Assembly: GCF_963259705.1 (NCBI RefSeq)
Contig: NC_081841.1
Span: 91,897,063 to 91,961,062, forward strand
Source of the DNA: Myotis daubentonii
Taxonomy: Eukaryota > Chordata > Mammalia > Chiroptera > Vespertilionidae
Direction: 5' to 3'
DNA: 64,000 nt
Positions 1 through 11,644 of this stretch are shown here, piece after piece. Position numbers and translations under genes: made by a program. The notes beneath the pieces are model-generated. The model was given only the letters and a program-made list of their open reading frames with translations, was not told the origin of the DNA and made no database searches. Numbering within the stretch: position 1 is the stretch's first letter; every line of letters begins with the position of its first letter.

Positions 1-1160
1 GTGGGCCGTGCCAGCGCCTGAGAAGACGGTGAACTTGGGGCAGCGCTCCCTATCGCCGGCCATCGTGGCCTTCGTGATGATGGAGCGAGGGTGCTCGCTT
101 CTGGCAAAGCGAAGCGTCTGACGGTAACAGTATTGGCTCAACCCTCCGCGGGATCCACTTGGGATTCATTCTTTGACAGTTACCCAGAATGAATCACCAG
201 CTTCCTTTTATTAAAAGGTATTTATTGGCTCTGAAACAGAGCACATCCGGGTCTTCATGCGGAGGAGCTTGTAACTATTTTCAAACCGTCTCCAAACTCA
301 TGCTGGAGGATCGCTAAGGGGGTGCCTGCACACAGTTCACTTTAATTGCATCAAATGTGGAGGATAATTGAAAAATCGGCCAGAAAACAATGAAGGGCTC
401 AAGGGGAAAGGAGAAGACGTTTGGTAATAACAGCAGAGTCCAAGTTAAGAGTCCAGAATCCTCACTTGAGACACGTCACAGACGCCTGAGGCCCAGCAGC
501 CCCGGCCCAGAACCCTCCCCACAAGCTGTCGGGAACACCAGCCATTGGGGCCGCTGGCCTAGCGTTAGCGGCTGGCGGGACACAGCTGGCTGGACAGCTG
601 TGCTCTGGGGCCTCTCCAGGGCTGGCTCCCTCGGTGTTCCTGCCTCTCTGGGTGCAACCTGAAGATTAGGCCTTCATCCCCTGTGCTTGCTAAGCAGGGT
701 TGTACATGCTATAACCAACATGTAGCAGGCCGGACGGGAAATCCTAAGTTTCTACTCTTTTCCAACCTGGGGAAGGCCAGGTCCAAATTAGTATTAGAAT
801 CAAAGCAGCCTTGGAGCTTCAGGGCAGGGGGGAAGCACTGAGCTAAGGATGCTCAGAAAGGACAGGGTTGATTCCCCTCCACAGTCCCCAGCTGAAGGTG
901 AGGATTGCTGTGACCCCATCTGCCTCTTCTGTTTTGTGGAGCAGCCCCTCCGCCCCTCTGAGCAGTTTGCTCCTCCCAAGGATGGAGGCCGCCTCTGCCT
1001 CTGAGCATCCAGGTCCCGGGGCCGGGTGGGAGGGGTACACTAGAAGCCATCAGGTGAGGGAGCGCCTCTTTATCTCCAAAACAGGCTGGACACAGCACTG
1101 CAATTGCATGTGAATGGAGTAAAACCATTTGCTTGTCAAACGTGTACCTTTTAAATCTGC
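1..1160. other. PLXNC1 intron, no recognised feature
   Basis: Intronic by position, left of the first visible PLXNC1 exon. The first 120 bases are GC-rich and open in frame 2 with no similarity I recognise. The open frames at 390-662 and 853-1128 lack splice context, known domains or repeat identity. Confidence 0.5.
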
Positions 1161-1164
1161 AGCA

Positions 1165-1905
1165 ATTTTTTTTTAACAGCTCTACTGAGATAACATTTAT
1201 ATACCATAAAGCTCACCTTTTTAAGGCGTACAATTCAATGGGTTTTGGTACATTTACAGAGTTGTATCATCATTACCACAATGTAATTTTAGAACATTTT
1301 CATCACCCCAAAAAGAAACCTTGAACTCGTTAGCAGGCACTCCTCATTCCTCCAACCCCTGCATTAGGCAATTAGTAATCTACTTTCTGTCTATAGAAAT
1401 TTGCCTATTCTGGATGCTTTGTATAAATGGGATCGCACCCCCATGGTCTTCTGTGACTGTCTCCTTGCACTTAGCATAATGTTTTTGAGATTCATTCATG
1501 TTGTAGCATGTGTCAGTACCCCTTTTCTTTTATTGTACAGCAATTTTTTTTATAGTATATTCACACAATGGAATAATACACAGTGATTTTTAAAAAGAAC
1601 AAACTGCTGGTAGCTGCAACAACTTGGGTAAACATCACAGACTTTAATATTGACCCTCAGAAGCTAGACACACAAATACATACTGAATGACTCCATTTAT
1701 ATGAAGTTCAAGAACAGATACAACTAATCAATAATGATGGAAGTCAGAAAAGGAAGGGATCTTTATTGCCTGGGAAGGGAAATGGAGGTACTTCTCAGGG
1801 CCTTGAAATATAATTTTATATCTTGATATGGGTACTGGTTACACAGGTATATACTTGAGTGAACATTCAATGGGCTGTATACTTTCATATTAGTGAATGT
1901 TAGGT
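1165..1905. repeat. Ancient L1 3' fragments
   Basis: The stretch matches the familiar old mammalian L1 tail, with a 'cataccataaagctcacc' block, then 'acattttcatcacccc', then an open-decayed 'acacaatggaataatacac' ORF2-end block. It is divergent and coding in no frame. It lies in the PLXNC1 intron. Confidence 0.6.
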
Positions 1906-2003
1906 ACTTTTCTGTAAGTAAGAGTTAAATTTAAAATTTTTTATTTAAAAGTGCATGCAATTTTTATGGTTTTACAAGCTTCCTTTTAAAATACGAGACA
2001 CTT

Positions 2004-2241
2004 GCCCTAGCCAGTGCTCAGTGGTTAGAGCATTGGCCCCCAGACTCAAGGGTTGAGGGTTCCATTCCTGTCAAGGGCACATACCTTAGTTGCAGTCTGG
2101 ATCCCTGAGCCTTGGTCGGAGAGCTTGCGGGAGGCAACCAGTCAATGTGTCTCTGTCACATCCATGTTTCTCTCACTGTCTCTCCCCTTCCCTTTCACTC
2201 TCTCTCAAAATCAATGGGAAAATATTCTCAGGTGAAGATTA
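2004..2241 (+). repeat. Ves SINE
   Basis: tRNA-derived head 'gccctagccagtgctcag' with a B-box-like 'ggttccattcc', then the pyrimidine-rich Ves body (ctctctcaaaatcaatggg) and the typical end 'aggtgaagatta'. A diverged copy, full length for the family. Confidence 0.85.
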
Positions 2242-2249
2242 TCCAAAAG

Positions 2250-2315
2250 TATATAAAATGTGTGTGTGTGTGTGTGTATACACATATATGCATATATATA
2301 CATATATATATAAAA
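2250..2315. repeat. (TG)n and (TA)n microsatellite
   Basis: TG dinucleotides pass into TATA/CATATA steps directly after the Ves tail. The Helitron at 2316-2459 interrupts the array, which resumes at 2461. Confidence 0.9.
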
Positions 2316-2459
2316 CTAGAGGCCCAATGCACAAAATTTGTGCAAGGGGCTTGGCCCTGCAGCCCTGCCCCTCTGACCATTGGTCATTCCAGAAGGTCAT
2401 TCTGAAAGGTCGTTCCGCCATCCACTCTAATTAGCATATTAGCTCTTTATTATATAGGA
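2316..2459 (-). mobile_element. Non-autonomous Helitron (HeliBat type)
   Basis: Read on the minus strand it starts TCCTATATAATAAAGAGC and ends in CTAG, with the 3' palindrome TGCACAAAATTTGTGCA about 10 bases inside. It sits exactly between A and T, the Helitron target rule, within a TA-rich microsatellite. It is only 144 bp, a near-minimal derivative with no coding capacity. Confidence 0.9.
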
Positions 2460-2531
2460 TATGTGTGTGTGTGTATATATATGTATGTACATGTATATAC
2501 ATATATATATATATATAATGTGTGTGTATAT
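2460..2531. repeat. (TG)n/(TA)n microsatellite, second half
   Basis: Continuation of the microsatellite split by the Helitron, mixing TGTGTG and TATATA steps up to the mariner-like element. Confidence 0.85.
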
Positions 2532-2534
2532 GTA

Positions 2535-2856
2535 CAGTAGGTCCTCAGGTTACGTCAGAGATCTGTTCCTACGGTGTAACGCAATTTTCGCCCTAAGTCG
2601 GAACCCACCTACATAAGCACCTATGTCACTTACATGGAGCACATACACAGCAATAACAAAGTGAAACAGTAAAAAAATTTAAAAGAAAGATAACAATTCC
2701 TGACCTCTACTTGTGGTAAATAAATAATAAAAAACATAAAGCACATATGTACATACGTCAAAATGACGGAACTTTTTTTTTTTTATAAATAAATGGGAGA
2801 TGGTAACGTAACCACAAAATGACGTACATCGAGTCTGATGTAACCCATGGACTGTC
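2535..2856. mobile_element. TA-flanked DNA transposon (Tc1/mariner-like)
   Basis: Ends are related inverted repeats: left cagtaggtcctcaggttacg, right (reverse strand) gacagtccatgggttaca. TA lies on both sides. A 102-bp deletion relative with the same termini lies at 40612-40713. No open frame. Superfamily is inferred from the TA target and termini; the exact family is unknown to me. Confidence 0.6.
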
Positions 2857-2936
2857 TATCTATCTATATCTATATCTATATCTATATATCTATATCTATA
2901 TAGTGTGTTTATGTGTGTGTGTGTGTGTGTGTGTGT
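2857..2936. repeat. (TATC)n then (TG)n microsatellite
   Basis: Tandem tatc/tatatc units followed by about 11 TG units, immediately right of the DNA transposon. Confidence 0.9.
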
Positions 2937-2989
2937 ATGATGACACCTGCATAAAAGAGAACAAATCATAAGTGCACTGCTGATGAGTT

Positions 2990-3600
2990 ATCACTAGCCC
3001 CTCCCATAACTACCATGCAAGCCAGGAAACTGGACATTACTATCCCTCAGAAGCCCCGGCCCTCCCAATCGCCGCCCCGCGCTCTTCTCTGAACCTGTGA
3101 CAACAGTTGTTTTACTCAGCTCTATGCGAATGAAATCACACTATGCATTCTTTGTGTTGGGCTTCTTTTGCTCAAGATCACTGTGAGGTCATCCCTGCGG
3201 CATGTGGCAGTGATTTGCTCACTTTCTTTAATATTTTTAATTTTTAGAATGTATTTATTGATTTGAGAGAGAAAGAAGCATTGATTTATTGGTCCACTTA
3301 CTTACGGTATGTATTCATTGGTTCATTCTTGTGTGTGTCCTGACTGCGTTCTGACCAACTTAGCCACCCAGCCAGGGCTAATTTGCTTATCTTCATTGTT
3401 TTATAATATTCTGTTGTACCCCAAAGTATTTATTCATTTTGTTGATGATATTTGGGTTGTTTCCAGTATGCAGCAATTACCAATAGTTTACTATCAGGAT
3501 AGGTACTGATTTCTGCTGGGTGTACACCTAGGTGGGAAATTGCTCTATCAAGGGGTAGACACGGGCTTTATATGCCAGTTTGTGAAAACCTGGCTCAGCA
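2990..3600 (-). repeat. Ancient L1 3' fragment interrupted by an old Ves
   Basis: Blocks such as 'gaatgaaatcacactatg', 'tttgggttgtttccagt' and 'gtgtacacctaggtgggaa' are the reverse-strand L1 3' region. A decayed minus-strand Ves-like SINE (about 3225-3379, ending 'gccacccagccagggct') splits it. Confidence 0.6.
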
Positions 3601-3724
3601 TTCATTAATACAGTAGGAACCTAACTTCTTCCCTCTCTCAGGCCAGCCGCCTCCCGCGGGTCCCGTGGTACCTGGGCTCCCCTCCCGGCACTGGCCTCCC
3701 TGCCTCTCGCTGCCTTGTCTGTCT

Positions 3725-3840
3725 CCTTTCCAGGACTGGGAGCTCCTTGAGGACAGTGTCTTGCTCATCATTTAGCTCCATCTTCCGGCACAGTGCCCAG
3801 AACATAGGAATTCTTCATAAGTATTTGATTTACTAAGTGA
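3725..3840 (+). repeat. L2 fragment
   Basis: 'gggagctccttgaggacagtg' followed by 'cacagtgcccagaacatagg' is the well-known L2 3' region. Short and diverged. Confidence 0.55.
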
Positions 3841-3935
3841 GACTATAAAATCCAGCCAGCCATCTAATGGCTGGGTGAAGTTGAGAAATACATTAAATTT
3901 TGAAAACTCATATATTTTTTTATCTTTGCTTTCAG

Positions 3936-3990
3936 ATATCAAATGGATCCACTATAAAAGTCTTTAAGAAGATAGCAAATTTTACTTCAG
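3936..3990 (+). CDS. PLXNC1: PLXNC1 coding exon (end of Rho-binding domain)
   Basis: Acceptor ...gctttcag before 3936 and donor gtaacc after 3990. It encodes ISNGSTIKVFKKIANFTS plus the first base of an Asp codon completed by the next exon. This is the last strand of the plexin Rho-GTPase-binding domain. First PLXNC1 exon visible in the window. Confidence 0.93.
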
Positions 3991-4334
3991 GTAACCAACA
4001 TAATGTCAATCTTTTGTTCTCACTCGGCTGTAGAGTATCAGACGTGTGGCCCAGAGGGGAGGCTGAGCTCTTGCCACTTAATTCCCTGGAAGCCGAGAAT
4101 GGCCCTTTCTCTTTCTCGCCCTAAGAATGTGAGCCCTGCAAGGAGGACAGGACCCTGTAAACAGTGGTTAGCAGGACGCCCAGCCCTCACCTGGGCAGAG
4201 GCAGCCTTTGAAGCGTCCTGCCAGCTCCTCAGCAGGATGGCTGAGGATAGCATTTGCAAAATTCCCAGAAAGTGGAGAAGAGGCAAACCAAAGGGGCAGC
4301 TTTTATGCAAGAGCCACTAGGCCACTCTCTAAAC

Positions 4335-4645
4335 CAGCGGTTCTCAACCTGTGGGTTGCGACCCCTTTGGGGGTCGAACGACCCTTTCACAGGGGTCGCC
4401 TAGGACCATCAGAAAACACATATATAATTACACATTGTTTTTGTGATTAATCACTGTGCTTTAATTATGTTCAATTTGTAACAATGAAAATACATCCTGC
4501 ATATCAGATATTTACATGACGGTTCATAACAGTAGCAACATTACAGTTATGAAGTAGCAACGAAAATAATTTTATGGTTGGGGGTCACCACAACATGAGG
4601 AACTGTATTAAAGGGTCGCGGCATCAGGAAGGTTGAGAACCACTG
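4335..4645 (+). mobile_element. SPIN-like hAT element, 311 bp
   Basis: Starts cagcggttctcaacctgtgg and ends ggttgagaaccactg, imperfect inverted termini. It is flanked by the perfect 8-bp duplication ctctaaac (4327-4334 and 4646-4653), the hAT signature. Termini and body (aaaattattt...gttgctacttcataac on the other strand) match what I know as the SPIN family, which spread horizontally among tetrapods. Longest SPIN copy here. Confidence 0.82.
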
Positions 4646-4653
4646 CTCTAAAC

Positions 4654-5365
4654 TCTTTTCTGCTGCCTGCTAGCCTCGGGCAGAGAACACTGATGGTGCC
4701 TTGAGAAAGCTGCAGGGTCCAGTTCCAGCCGGTCAGTCAGTCCTCAGCCCTCAGGTGCTGGGCTGGCCTGTGGGCTGCTCTCACAGGTGGAGGTCCAGGA
4801 GCCTGCTGGGTGTAGCACTGGCCAGTTCACACAGGAAACACGGGGCTCCGGGGGAAATGGACAGGACAGTTTGGTAGCCGTAGGACACCGTCCAGCATTC
4901 CCTCAGGCTGAGTGAGAGGAGCCTCTTGCACAGGTGGCCTCATTCTGGCTGGCGGGGGCATCGGTGTGCTTGTGCTGCAGAGTGAAGGGTTGTGTCTCAC
5001 ACTCCAGATTGTGCCTTTTGCAGAGCTTGTTATTTGGGGATCTGCTTCCTTCCTCCTACCCAGTCCAGCTGAGAGCCATTATTTTAATCCCTCCGAACCC
5101 CTGCCCCTCTCCTCTGCCCTTTCATCACCCCTCTGTCAACCCAGCCCTGAGGACCCAGCACCTACTTCCAGAGCCTGCAGCAGCGCAGCCAAGAGGCAAC
5201 AGCAGCACAGCCAGTCCCTCTAATCTTCTAAACAAAGAGCCAGCCCTTCTTTCCCTCCATTTACCACCCCTTAAAGCCGCATTTCTTACAAGATTGCCCT
5301 CTCCCGCTTGCCCTGTGAGCTACACTAACTGCCCTTCTTTCAGATCCTAGAAGGGGTCAAGTTCC
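4654..5365. other. PLXNC1 intron, no recognised feature
   Basis: Unique-looking intronic sequence. Overlapping open frames at 4912-5350 show no domain, no matching splice sites and no link to plexin phase. Confidence 0.5.
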
Positions 5366-5369
5366 TTCT

Positions 5370-5672
5370 CACCTTACAACCTTTGCACCTGTCCCTCTTC
5401 TCCATTTGCCTGGCTAACGCTATCCGTACATTTAGGTTCAGCTCCATATCGGTTCCCTTCCTCAGGGAAACCTCCCAGACTAGGTCAGGCCCTTGTTATA
5501 TACTTTCTTGGCATAAAATTCTTCTTCACAATCCTTATCACAATTGTAATTAAATAATTGTGTAATTAGTACATGAAATTCTCTCCTTGGCTAGGATGTA
5601 AATTCCATTAGGGTGGGAACTCGATCTGTCTTATTCACTGCCAGGTGCCTTGTAGCCCCTGGGTGTAGTTGA
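5370..5672 (+). repeat. L2 element fragment
   Basis: Ordered L2 blocks: 'ttcctcagggaaacctccca', 'cagactaggtcaggccctt', 'cttatcacaattgtaatta', 'gtaaattccattagggtgg'. Confidence 0.7.
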
Positions 5673-5906
5673 GAATGATCAGCAAGTGATCTCGGCCAGT
5701 CTCCACACTTCCAGGGACAGGGAGCCTGCTTCCCCTCCAGTCCCAGGCCCAATCTGTTCTGAAGGTCCTAAGACACAGCAAGGGGGAAATGTAGCTGTGA
5801 CAAGCTCAAGTACACTCTGCATAGCGCAAACGGGGCATTTTATGAGAAGGCCAGTGAGCCCGAGGTTCTGGTGTTAACGGGCTGTTTTCTCTCCCTCGGC
5901 GTTCAG

Positions 5907-5938
5907 ATGTGGAATACTCGGATGACCACTGCCATTTG
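5907..5938 (+). CDS. PLXNC1: PLXNC1 coding exon (32-bp microexon-sized)
   Basis: Acceptor gttcag, donor gtgagt. Starts with the last two bases of Asp and encodes VEYSDDHCHL, ending in phase 0. It links the Rho-binding domain to the second GAP segment. Confidence 0.93.
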
Positions 5939-6030
5939 GTGAGTTTCACCTCTGTGCTCCCTGCTGAATCCGATGCTTTCACAGCAAGACTGGTCTCTTT
6001 GGGTGACGCTTCTGCTCTGTCTCCCTTTAG

Positions 6031-6138
6031 ATTTTACCAGATTCGGAAGCATTCCAAGACGTGCAAGGAAAGAGACATCGAGGGAAGCACAAGTTCAAAG
6101 TAAAAGAAATGTATCTGACAAAGCTGCTGTCGACCAAG
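6031..6138 (+). CDS. PLXNC1: PLXNC1 coding exon (GAP segment)
   Basis: Acceptor ctccctttag, donor gtacac; 36 whole codons. Encodes ILPDSEAFQDVQGKRHRG followed by a basic stretch and EMYLTKLLSTK, the conserved plexin block that opens the second half of the GAP fold. The upstream intron is only 92 bp. Confidence 0.95.
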
Positions 6139-6828
6139 GTACACGCACTGCCAGGGAGCACATTTTCCGGCCACCTGGGGGCGTATAATATGTTTGATTT
6201 AATTTCCACTGAAGTGTGAAAACGTTACAAATCTCTGGTGCCTTCTAGCAACGCAAAATGCAAGTTTAAATTGTAAACACTTCCTACCCCCTTCTTCTTT
6301 TTTATAAACTGCAAAGATAACAGCATTTTACAAATTTCTCCTGTAACATCTTCAATCAGGGATTTAATATTGTTCCCAGTCCCTTTAGCCACAGTTCACT
6401 ATTGTTTTTTAGGTTGACAGCATAATTACTCCTTTTTGTTTGTTATTAGGGATGAGCAATAAAACTCCCTCTTTGAATTGCAAATAAAATGAAGGGGTGG
6501 GGGAGTCAGTGAATTCAGACCCAGTAAATCTTACCGATTATTTTTCCTTTTAAAATTAAGAATTCTGTTCACATATAAAAGTGTTACTTGTAAACGTAAG
6601 TAGAATACCAAATTGGGAGCACATTTTACTTTATCTGGCTTTTAGTGGGATTAACAGAAGTCTGGGGTGATCCCTTTGTTCTGAAATGACTGGCAGCATG
6701 ATGCCGCTACCCACACCTGGCCCTGTCTCCTGCTGAGGGGCTTCTTCAGTGGGGAGGGAACAGCCAGCGCCTCTTTATTTCATCTGCCCCACAGAGCTCT
6801 GCCTATTGGTTTTTGATTTGTTTTGTTT

Positions 6829-7047
6829 TTTTAATATCTATTTTATTGACTTTTTACAGAGCGGAAGGGAGAGGAATAGAGAGTTAGAAACATTGATGAG
6901 AGAGAAACATCGATCAGCTGCCTCCTGCACACTCCCCACTGGGGATGTGCCCGCAACCCAGGTACATGCCCTTGACCGGAATCGAACCTGGGACCCTTCA
7001 GTCCGCAGGCTGACGCTCTGTCCACTGAGCCAAACCGGTTAGAGCTG
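6829..7047 (-). repeat. Ves SINE
   Basis: Reverse-orientation Ves: tail 'tattttattgactttttaca' at left, and 'gccaaaccggttagagc' head at right. Likely target duplication 'tgcctattgg' on both sides (about 6801 and 7047). Confidence 0.9.
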
Positions 7048-7466
7048 CCTATTGGGTTTTTATAAAACACTCAGATGCTTCGGAAAGCACACAATGAAGC
7101 TCCATGATAGAAATATATGCAACAGGAAAGATTCTGGGAACAGAGCAACTTGAGTGTTTCCAGGCTGAGCGTAACTAATAAAGCCAGACATCCTGGCTTC
7201 TTGGTTTATGTACACAGCCCTACAAGGGGCATTTCTACTGCTAGAGGTTTCCAGTATCCTTCCTCCCGACTAAACAATACTGTTATCAGCAAGAGGCTTC
7301 CGAACCAAATCTAAACCGGCGCGGACTGCGCGTGCTGGCCTCGTCGGCTTCTCTTCAGCCCGTTTGCACATCAGTTTCTCTGAGCTTGGATTTCATTTTC
7401 CACCGTGTTTGCAGAACCACTGCCCTGTTTGTTTTACCTCCTAAGCCGATGTTCTGTATCTTTTAG

Positions 7467-7630
7467 GTGGCAATCCACTCTGTGCTTGAAAAACTTTTTA
7501 GAAGCATTTGGAGTTTACCTAACAGCAGAGCCCCGTTTGCTATAAAGTACTTTTTTGACTTTTTGGACGCCCAGGCTGAAAACAAGAAAATCACCGATCC
7601 TGATGTCGTACATATTTGGAAAACAAACAG
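7467..7630 (+). CDS. PLXNC1: PLXNC1 coding exon (GAP segment)
   Basis: Acceptor tatcttttag, donor gtggga. 54 codons plus two bases; encodes VAIHSVLEKLFRSIWSLPNS through DPDVVHIWKTN and AG of a Ser codon. Conserved helical core of the plexin GAP domain. Confidence 0.95.
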
Positions 7631-8440
7631 GTGGGAATAGATATTAGTTGACTGCTGACTGTGCAAGTGCCCGGGGCAGGATCTGGCTGAGAGGAGGACC
7701 CGGTAGCCTGCAGCAGAGCCTTGGCTTGGTAGGCTGTCACGGCCAAGCAGTTTCTTGCTGTGACTATTTTAAACAATAAACAAAAACATTCCTATATAGA
7801 GCCTCCTATTCTTCAGGATAAAATAAACAAACTCTATTATCTTTAATGCATGAAAAGAGCCTTTGTTTGGAATGTTAAAACAAGTTTAGCTTGACCGGCA
7901 AAAGATGAAAAAATATTTTGTGGTTTTATCATACAGTTTTCCATTAGAGAACTCTTATTTATCCCTCAGAGAATTCATCATTTTGCAATTTCCAAGCTGT
8001 CTGTCTATACTCCAATTCTATAGAGAAATTTCTGCTTTTATTGAATCAAATGCAGTACTCAGATACCATGAGAATTAGCCAAAGGATTGTGTTTTATTTT
8101 GTTTTTTTAACATTTTACCTTAAGCTAAGGCAAGGCATCCAGATTTATTCTACATTTCTCCTCGGTAGAGAAATATAGCTCATCACTTCTATTTGAAATA
8201 CTCTGCACATGGTTACGATGTGACCCAGCTCCTCTGGGCAAGTTCAAGGTATTAAGGTTCACCAGGCCATTTAAAATGAGTACTAAAAGCTGAGGTTTCA
8301 GAATGCAGATCTTTTCCCATTTAATCTGGGTCTATACCAACCCTACTCTGGCTCCTTCCCTTCCTGTGTTCCAGCCTTATTCCCAGGCCCTGCTACTCCC
8401 ACACGAGGCCTGGGTGCTGCTGGCTAGCATTTTCCTGGGA
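7631..8440. other. PLXNC1 intron, no recognised feature
   Basis: AT-rich intronic sequence with no coding, RNA or repeat signal I can name. Confidence 0.5.
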
Positions 8441-8444
8441 AGAT

Positions 8445-8985
8445 TGTGGCATTGAGCAGGGGTGGTCTTGTTGCATCGTAAATCAGCGAGCTAGATACAA
8501 GGCACCTTAACAAGCCAATTAGTTAGGAGTCTTTATTACATGTGGGCTCAGAGCAGAATATCTGTCAAATTCTGAGCAAACAAAGGAAGCATTCTCTTTT
8601 TATATCTTTTCAGGTCTTTGTGTATATTACTTTTGCAGATAACTTGTAACCTTGAGTACATATCATATCTAACAAACAACTGGCATGAGAAAATTATCAG
8701 TATCAGTGTATCAGCCCCTTACATTAGATGGCTAGCTTGCAAGGTCAGACAGTTAAATTTATCTTTTCTATTCTTTACGCTAAAAAACAAAGTTATTTTA
8801 CAGAATAAGAGACCGTCTAAAAATGACAGAGTTGACTTACAGAACAAGGGACTATCTAAAAGTAGCAGAGAATTTCAAACAGCAGTTTTACAAAACAGAG
8901 ATTACTATGCTTCAGTCTCAGGACAGTAAAGCTATCAAGAGGCCCAGTAGCCATATCCCAGAGGTAACTAGCTAGGCCAGAGCTG
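8445..8985 (-). repeat. Possible LTR fragment
   Basis: On the minus strand there is AATAAAGACTCC (a typical LTR poly(A) block), and an internal near-duplicate of about 38 bp around 'cagaataagagaccgtct' and 'cagaacaagggactatct' (8800-8870). No TG...CA ends with a target duplication were resolved, so this is tentative. Confidence 0.3.
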
Positions 8986-9019
8986 CGAAGTAGACAATGA
9001 AAGAAGTTTGAATGTTCCC

Positions 9020-9155
9020 CAAGTTCATATTATTTGAGTGCCTTCTATGCACCAACAACTATTAGGTGCTGGAGATATAGAAATGAAGTAAACAGACAGA
9101 AGTCCATGTTCTCACAGAGCTTGCATGCTAATAGGTAGAGATAGACAATAAATCA
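9020..9155 (+). repeat. L2 fragment
   Basis: 'gagtgccttctatgcacca' followed by 'ggtgctggagatatag' and 'tctcacagagcttgcatgct' is the standard L2 3' order. Confidence 0.65.
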
Positions 9156-9465
9156 AATAGGTAAGCTGCAGTATATTAGAAGGTAATTGGTGCAGCAAAG
9201 TGGGAAAGAGGACAGAGAGTGACAGGAGGGTGAGGGGGAGGGGAGGTCAGGAGCCCCACGGAGATGACGACATGTGAGCCAGGCCTTTAAAGAAACGAGG
9301 GCATAAACCATGAGACTCTCTGGGACAAAACAGTTTCAGGAAGACAGACAACAAAAGGCAAAGTCCTCAGGCACAGGCTGGCCTGGTGCGCATGAAGAGC
9401 AGTGAGGAGGCCAGTGGGTGAGAATGAGTGAGATGAGCAGGAGGTGAGGGTCCAGGCTTTTATCT

Positions 9466-9555
9466 GGAGGAGGATGGAGAGGGCCATGAGCTAATTAAGA
9501 GAGAGAATTAGGAGGAGGATGGAGAGGGCCATGAGCTAATTAAGAGAGAGAATTA
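9466..9555. repeat. Perfect 45-bp tandem duplication
   Basis: The unit beginning ggaggaggatggagagggcc occupies 9466-9510 and is repeated without change at 9511-9555, in a purine-rich intron stretch. Confidence 0.97.
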
Positions 9556-9908
9556 GCCGTCAGGAGCCAGGAGGTGATAACGGGGTGAGAGGAGATGGGG
9601 CTTAGGCCAGGGTGTAGTACTGTGGGTAGGAGAAGGTCAGTTCTGGAGATCTGTTGAGATATTCTCCTTGGCCCTCCCATCTGACATACCTAGGGCTGTC
9701 TGGAGAAAATGTGTCTTGTCAATATCACCCCAGACTCTTCTGCCAGCCCTCCCTCAGGAGCTCTGTCAGTTTAGCCCTTGCTTGTTCTCAGCGAAGCAGA
9801 CTTGCATCCTTCAATAACAGGGACAAACCCGCCCCTCTACAAACTGGGGAACAGAGAAACCCCGTCATAGGGATGGCAGTTTTTGAAAAGAAATCTCTCT
9901 CGGAACAG

Positions 9909-10056
9909 CCTTCCTCTTCGCTTTTGGGTCAACATCCTGAAGAACCCCCAGTTCGTCTTTGACATTAAGAAGACGCCGCACATAGATGGCTGTCTGTCAG
10001 TGATCGCCCAGGCATTCATGGACGCGTTTTCTCTCACGGAGCAGCAACTCGGGAAG
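9909..10056 (+). CDS. PLXNC1: PLXNC1 coding exon (GAP core)
   Basis: Acceptor ggaacag, donor gtgagg. Completes the Ser codon, then encodes [39 protein letters not shown] and [10 protein letters not shown]: 49 codons. This is the most conserved plexin GAP block, facing the GTPase. Confidence 0.96.
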
Positions 10057-11410
10057 GTGAGGCCCAGCTTTAGTATGCCGTGTATGTACTCCCATGAGTC
10101 TGAAGCACTCTTTCTTGAAAATATTCAAATAATAAAGAATTGGTCTAAATTACACCAGCTAAAAAGAAATAGTCAACAATGTCACTGAAAATTTCTTTAA
10201 AATCTCTCATTTATTTCCATTTTAATCTAGTTTTTCTAAGTGAAAATCAAAATAGTTGATTATTATCCCAACCCTATTGCAGAACTCTTTACCACAAAGT
10301 ATAAAACATTCTGCAGACACTAATAAGCTAAATCCAAAGTATGAAACTACTGAAATTGGCCCATATTAATTCCATCTGAATGTACCTAAAAAGAGTCTAC
10401 TTGAATATAACAAATTGTGTGTGGGGAAGAAAACCTTACCCAAGATCTCTAACATCATCAGTTTGTCTGTTTATTGTCAAAACATCAATATTGTTTTTAC
10501 AATGGTTTTCTTTGCTGAGCAAAAGCCCTAAGAAAGCAAAGAAAGATAAAAATACTGAGCAAACTTTGAAAGCGATGTTTTGGTCCCATTCAAGCACCCA
10601 GCATATTAAACTGAGCGGGTCCTGTACCTGATGGATTTGAGAAAATCTTTAGAGCTGAGCAGTGGGTCTCGGGTAGAAGGCCTTTAAGAGACGATACATT
10701 TTAAAATGTGCTGGGGCATTGGCCCTGTTCGTAACTCATCTATCTTCCTTGAGTAGAATTTTTTAAAATTTTGTGAAAAATAATGACTTTTAAAATAAAA
10801 TCGCTTATTTTTTAACATTATCAGTTGTAATTACATAAAAACACTCAAATTGCCAAGGAACTTTTGCAAAATCAGATATCAGATCCACCAATACTAATGA
10901 CCCCTTGCTTCCCTGAGGACACTGATCTATTAAAATAAACAGGACAAGCAGAAAAAAATCCACCACTGCCAGCTACTTACCACTTTCATGGTTATATAAA
11001 GGGCTCAATCAGACCTACAATCAGATCTTTTATAAATGCCAAAATTCCCTGGTGGGTGAGGAGGAGAGCAAATGTTTTAATTCAGGCTTTTTACAGCCAT
11101 TAGTAATGAAGTATGATTGAAATAAGTTCCATTGTTACAGTAACTCAAATCATGCAAAAATAATAATTTTAGTTCCTTTATGAAAGGAAGGCAGAATATA
11201 TTAGCATTTAATCTGCCTGAAAATAATAGTGACTCACCAGAGCTATCTGGATAGCAGTCAGTCATTCAGCAACACTGAGGAGGGCCTGTGCAGGGACACG
11301 TGGCCAGGCAGTAACAGTGTGGAGGGTCAGCTGCGTTATTGCCATATATTCCCCATGGTTTTCACTCTTGGGGTGATCACTGTTTTCTTCGTCTTTTTTT
11401 TTTTTTTTAG
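10057..11410. other. PLXNC1 intron, no recognised feature
   Basis: AT-rich; ends in a (T)12 tract before the next acceptor. No repeat family named. Confidence 0.5.
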
Positions 11411-11551
11411 GAAGCACCAACTAATAAACTTCTCTATGCCAAGGATATCCCAACCTACAAAGAGGAAGTAAAATCTTATTACAAAGCAATCAGGGATTTG
11501 CCTCCATTGTCACCTTCAGAAATGGAAGAATTCTTAACTCAGGAATCTAAG
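11411..11551 (+). CDS. PLXNC1: PLXNC1 coding exon (C-terminal GAP)
   Basis: Acceptor (t)nag, donor gtattg; 47 whole codons. Encodes EAPTNKLLYAKDIPTYKEEV, KSYYKAIRDLPPLSPSEMEE and FLTQESK. IPTYKEEVKSYY is a plexin-wide C-terminal motif. Confidence 0.96.
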
Positions 11552-11644
11552 GTATTGTTGGAAAGTAGAATTAAAACATTTGGGTACTTTTTTTTTTTTT
11601 TAAAGTCATATCAGAATCTCTCAACAAGCCTTTCTTTCTTTAAG

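Noticed and set aside
95..125. Resemblance to the U6 snRNA start (gtgctcgcttc)
   Set aside because: Only about 11 bases match; the following sequence diverges at once.
4912..5350. Two overlapping + strand frames up to 138 residues
   Set aside because: Intronic C-rich sequence without splice sites in PLXNC1 phase and without conserved motif.
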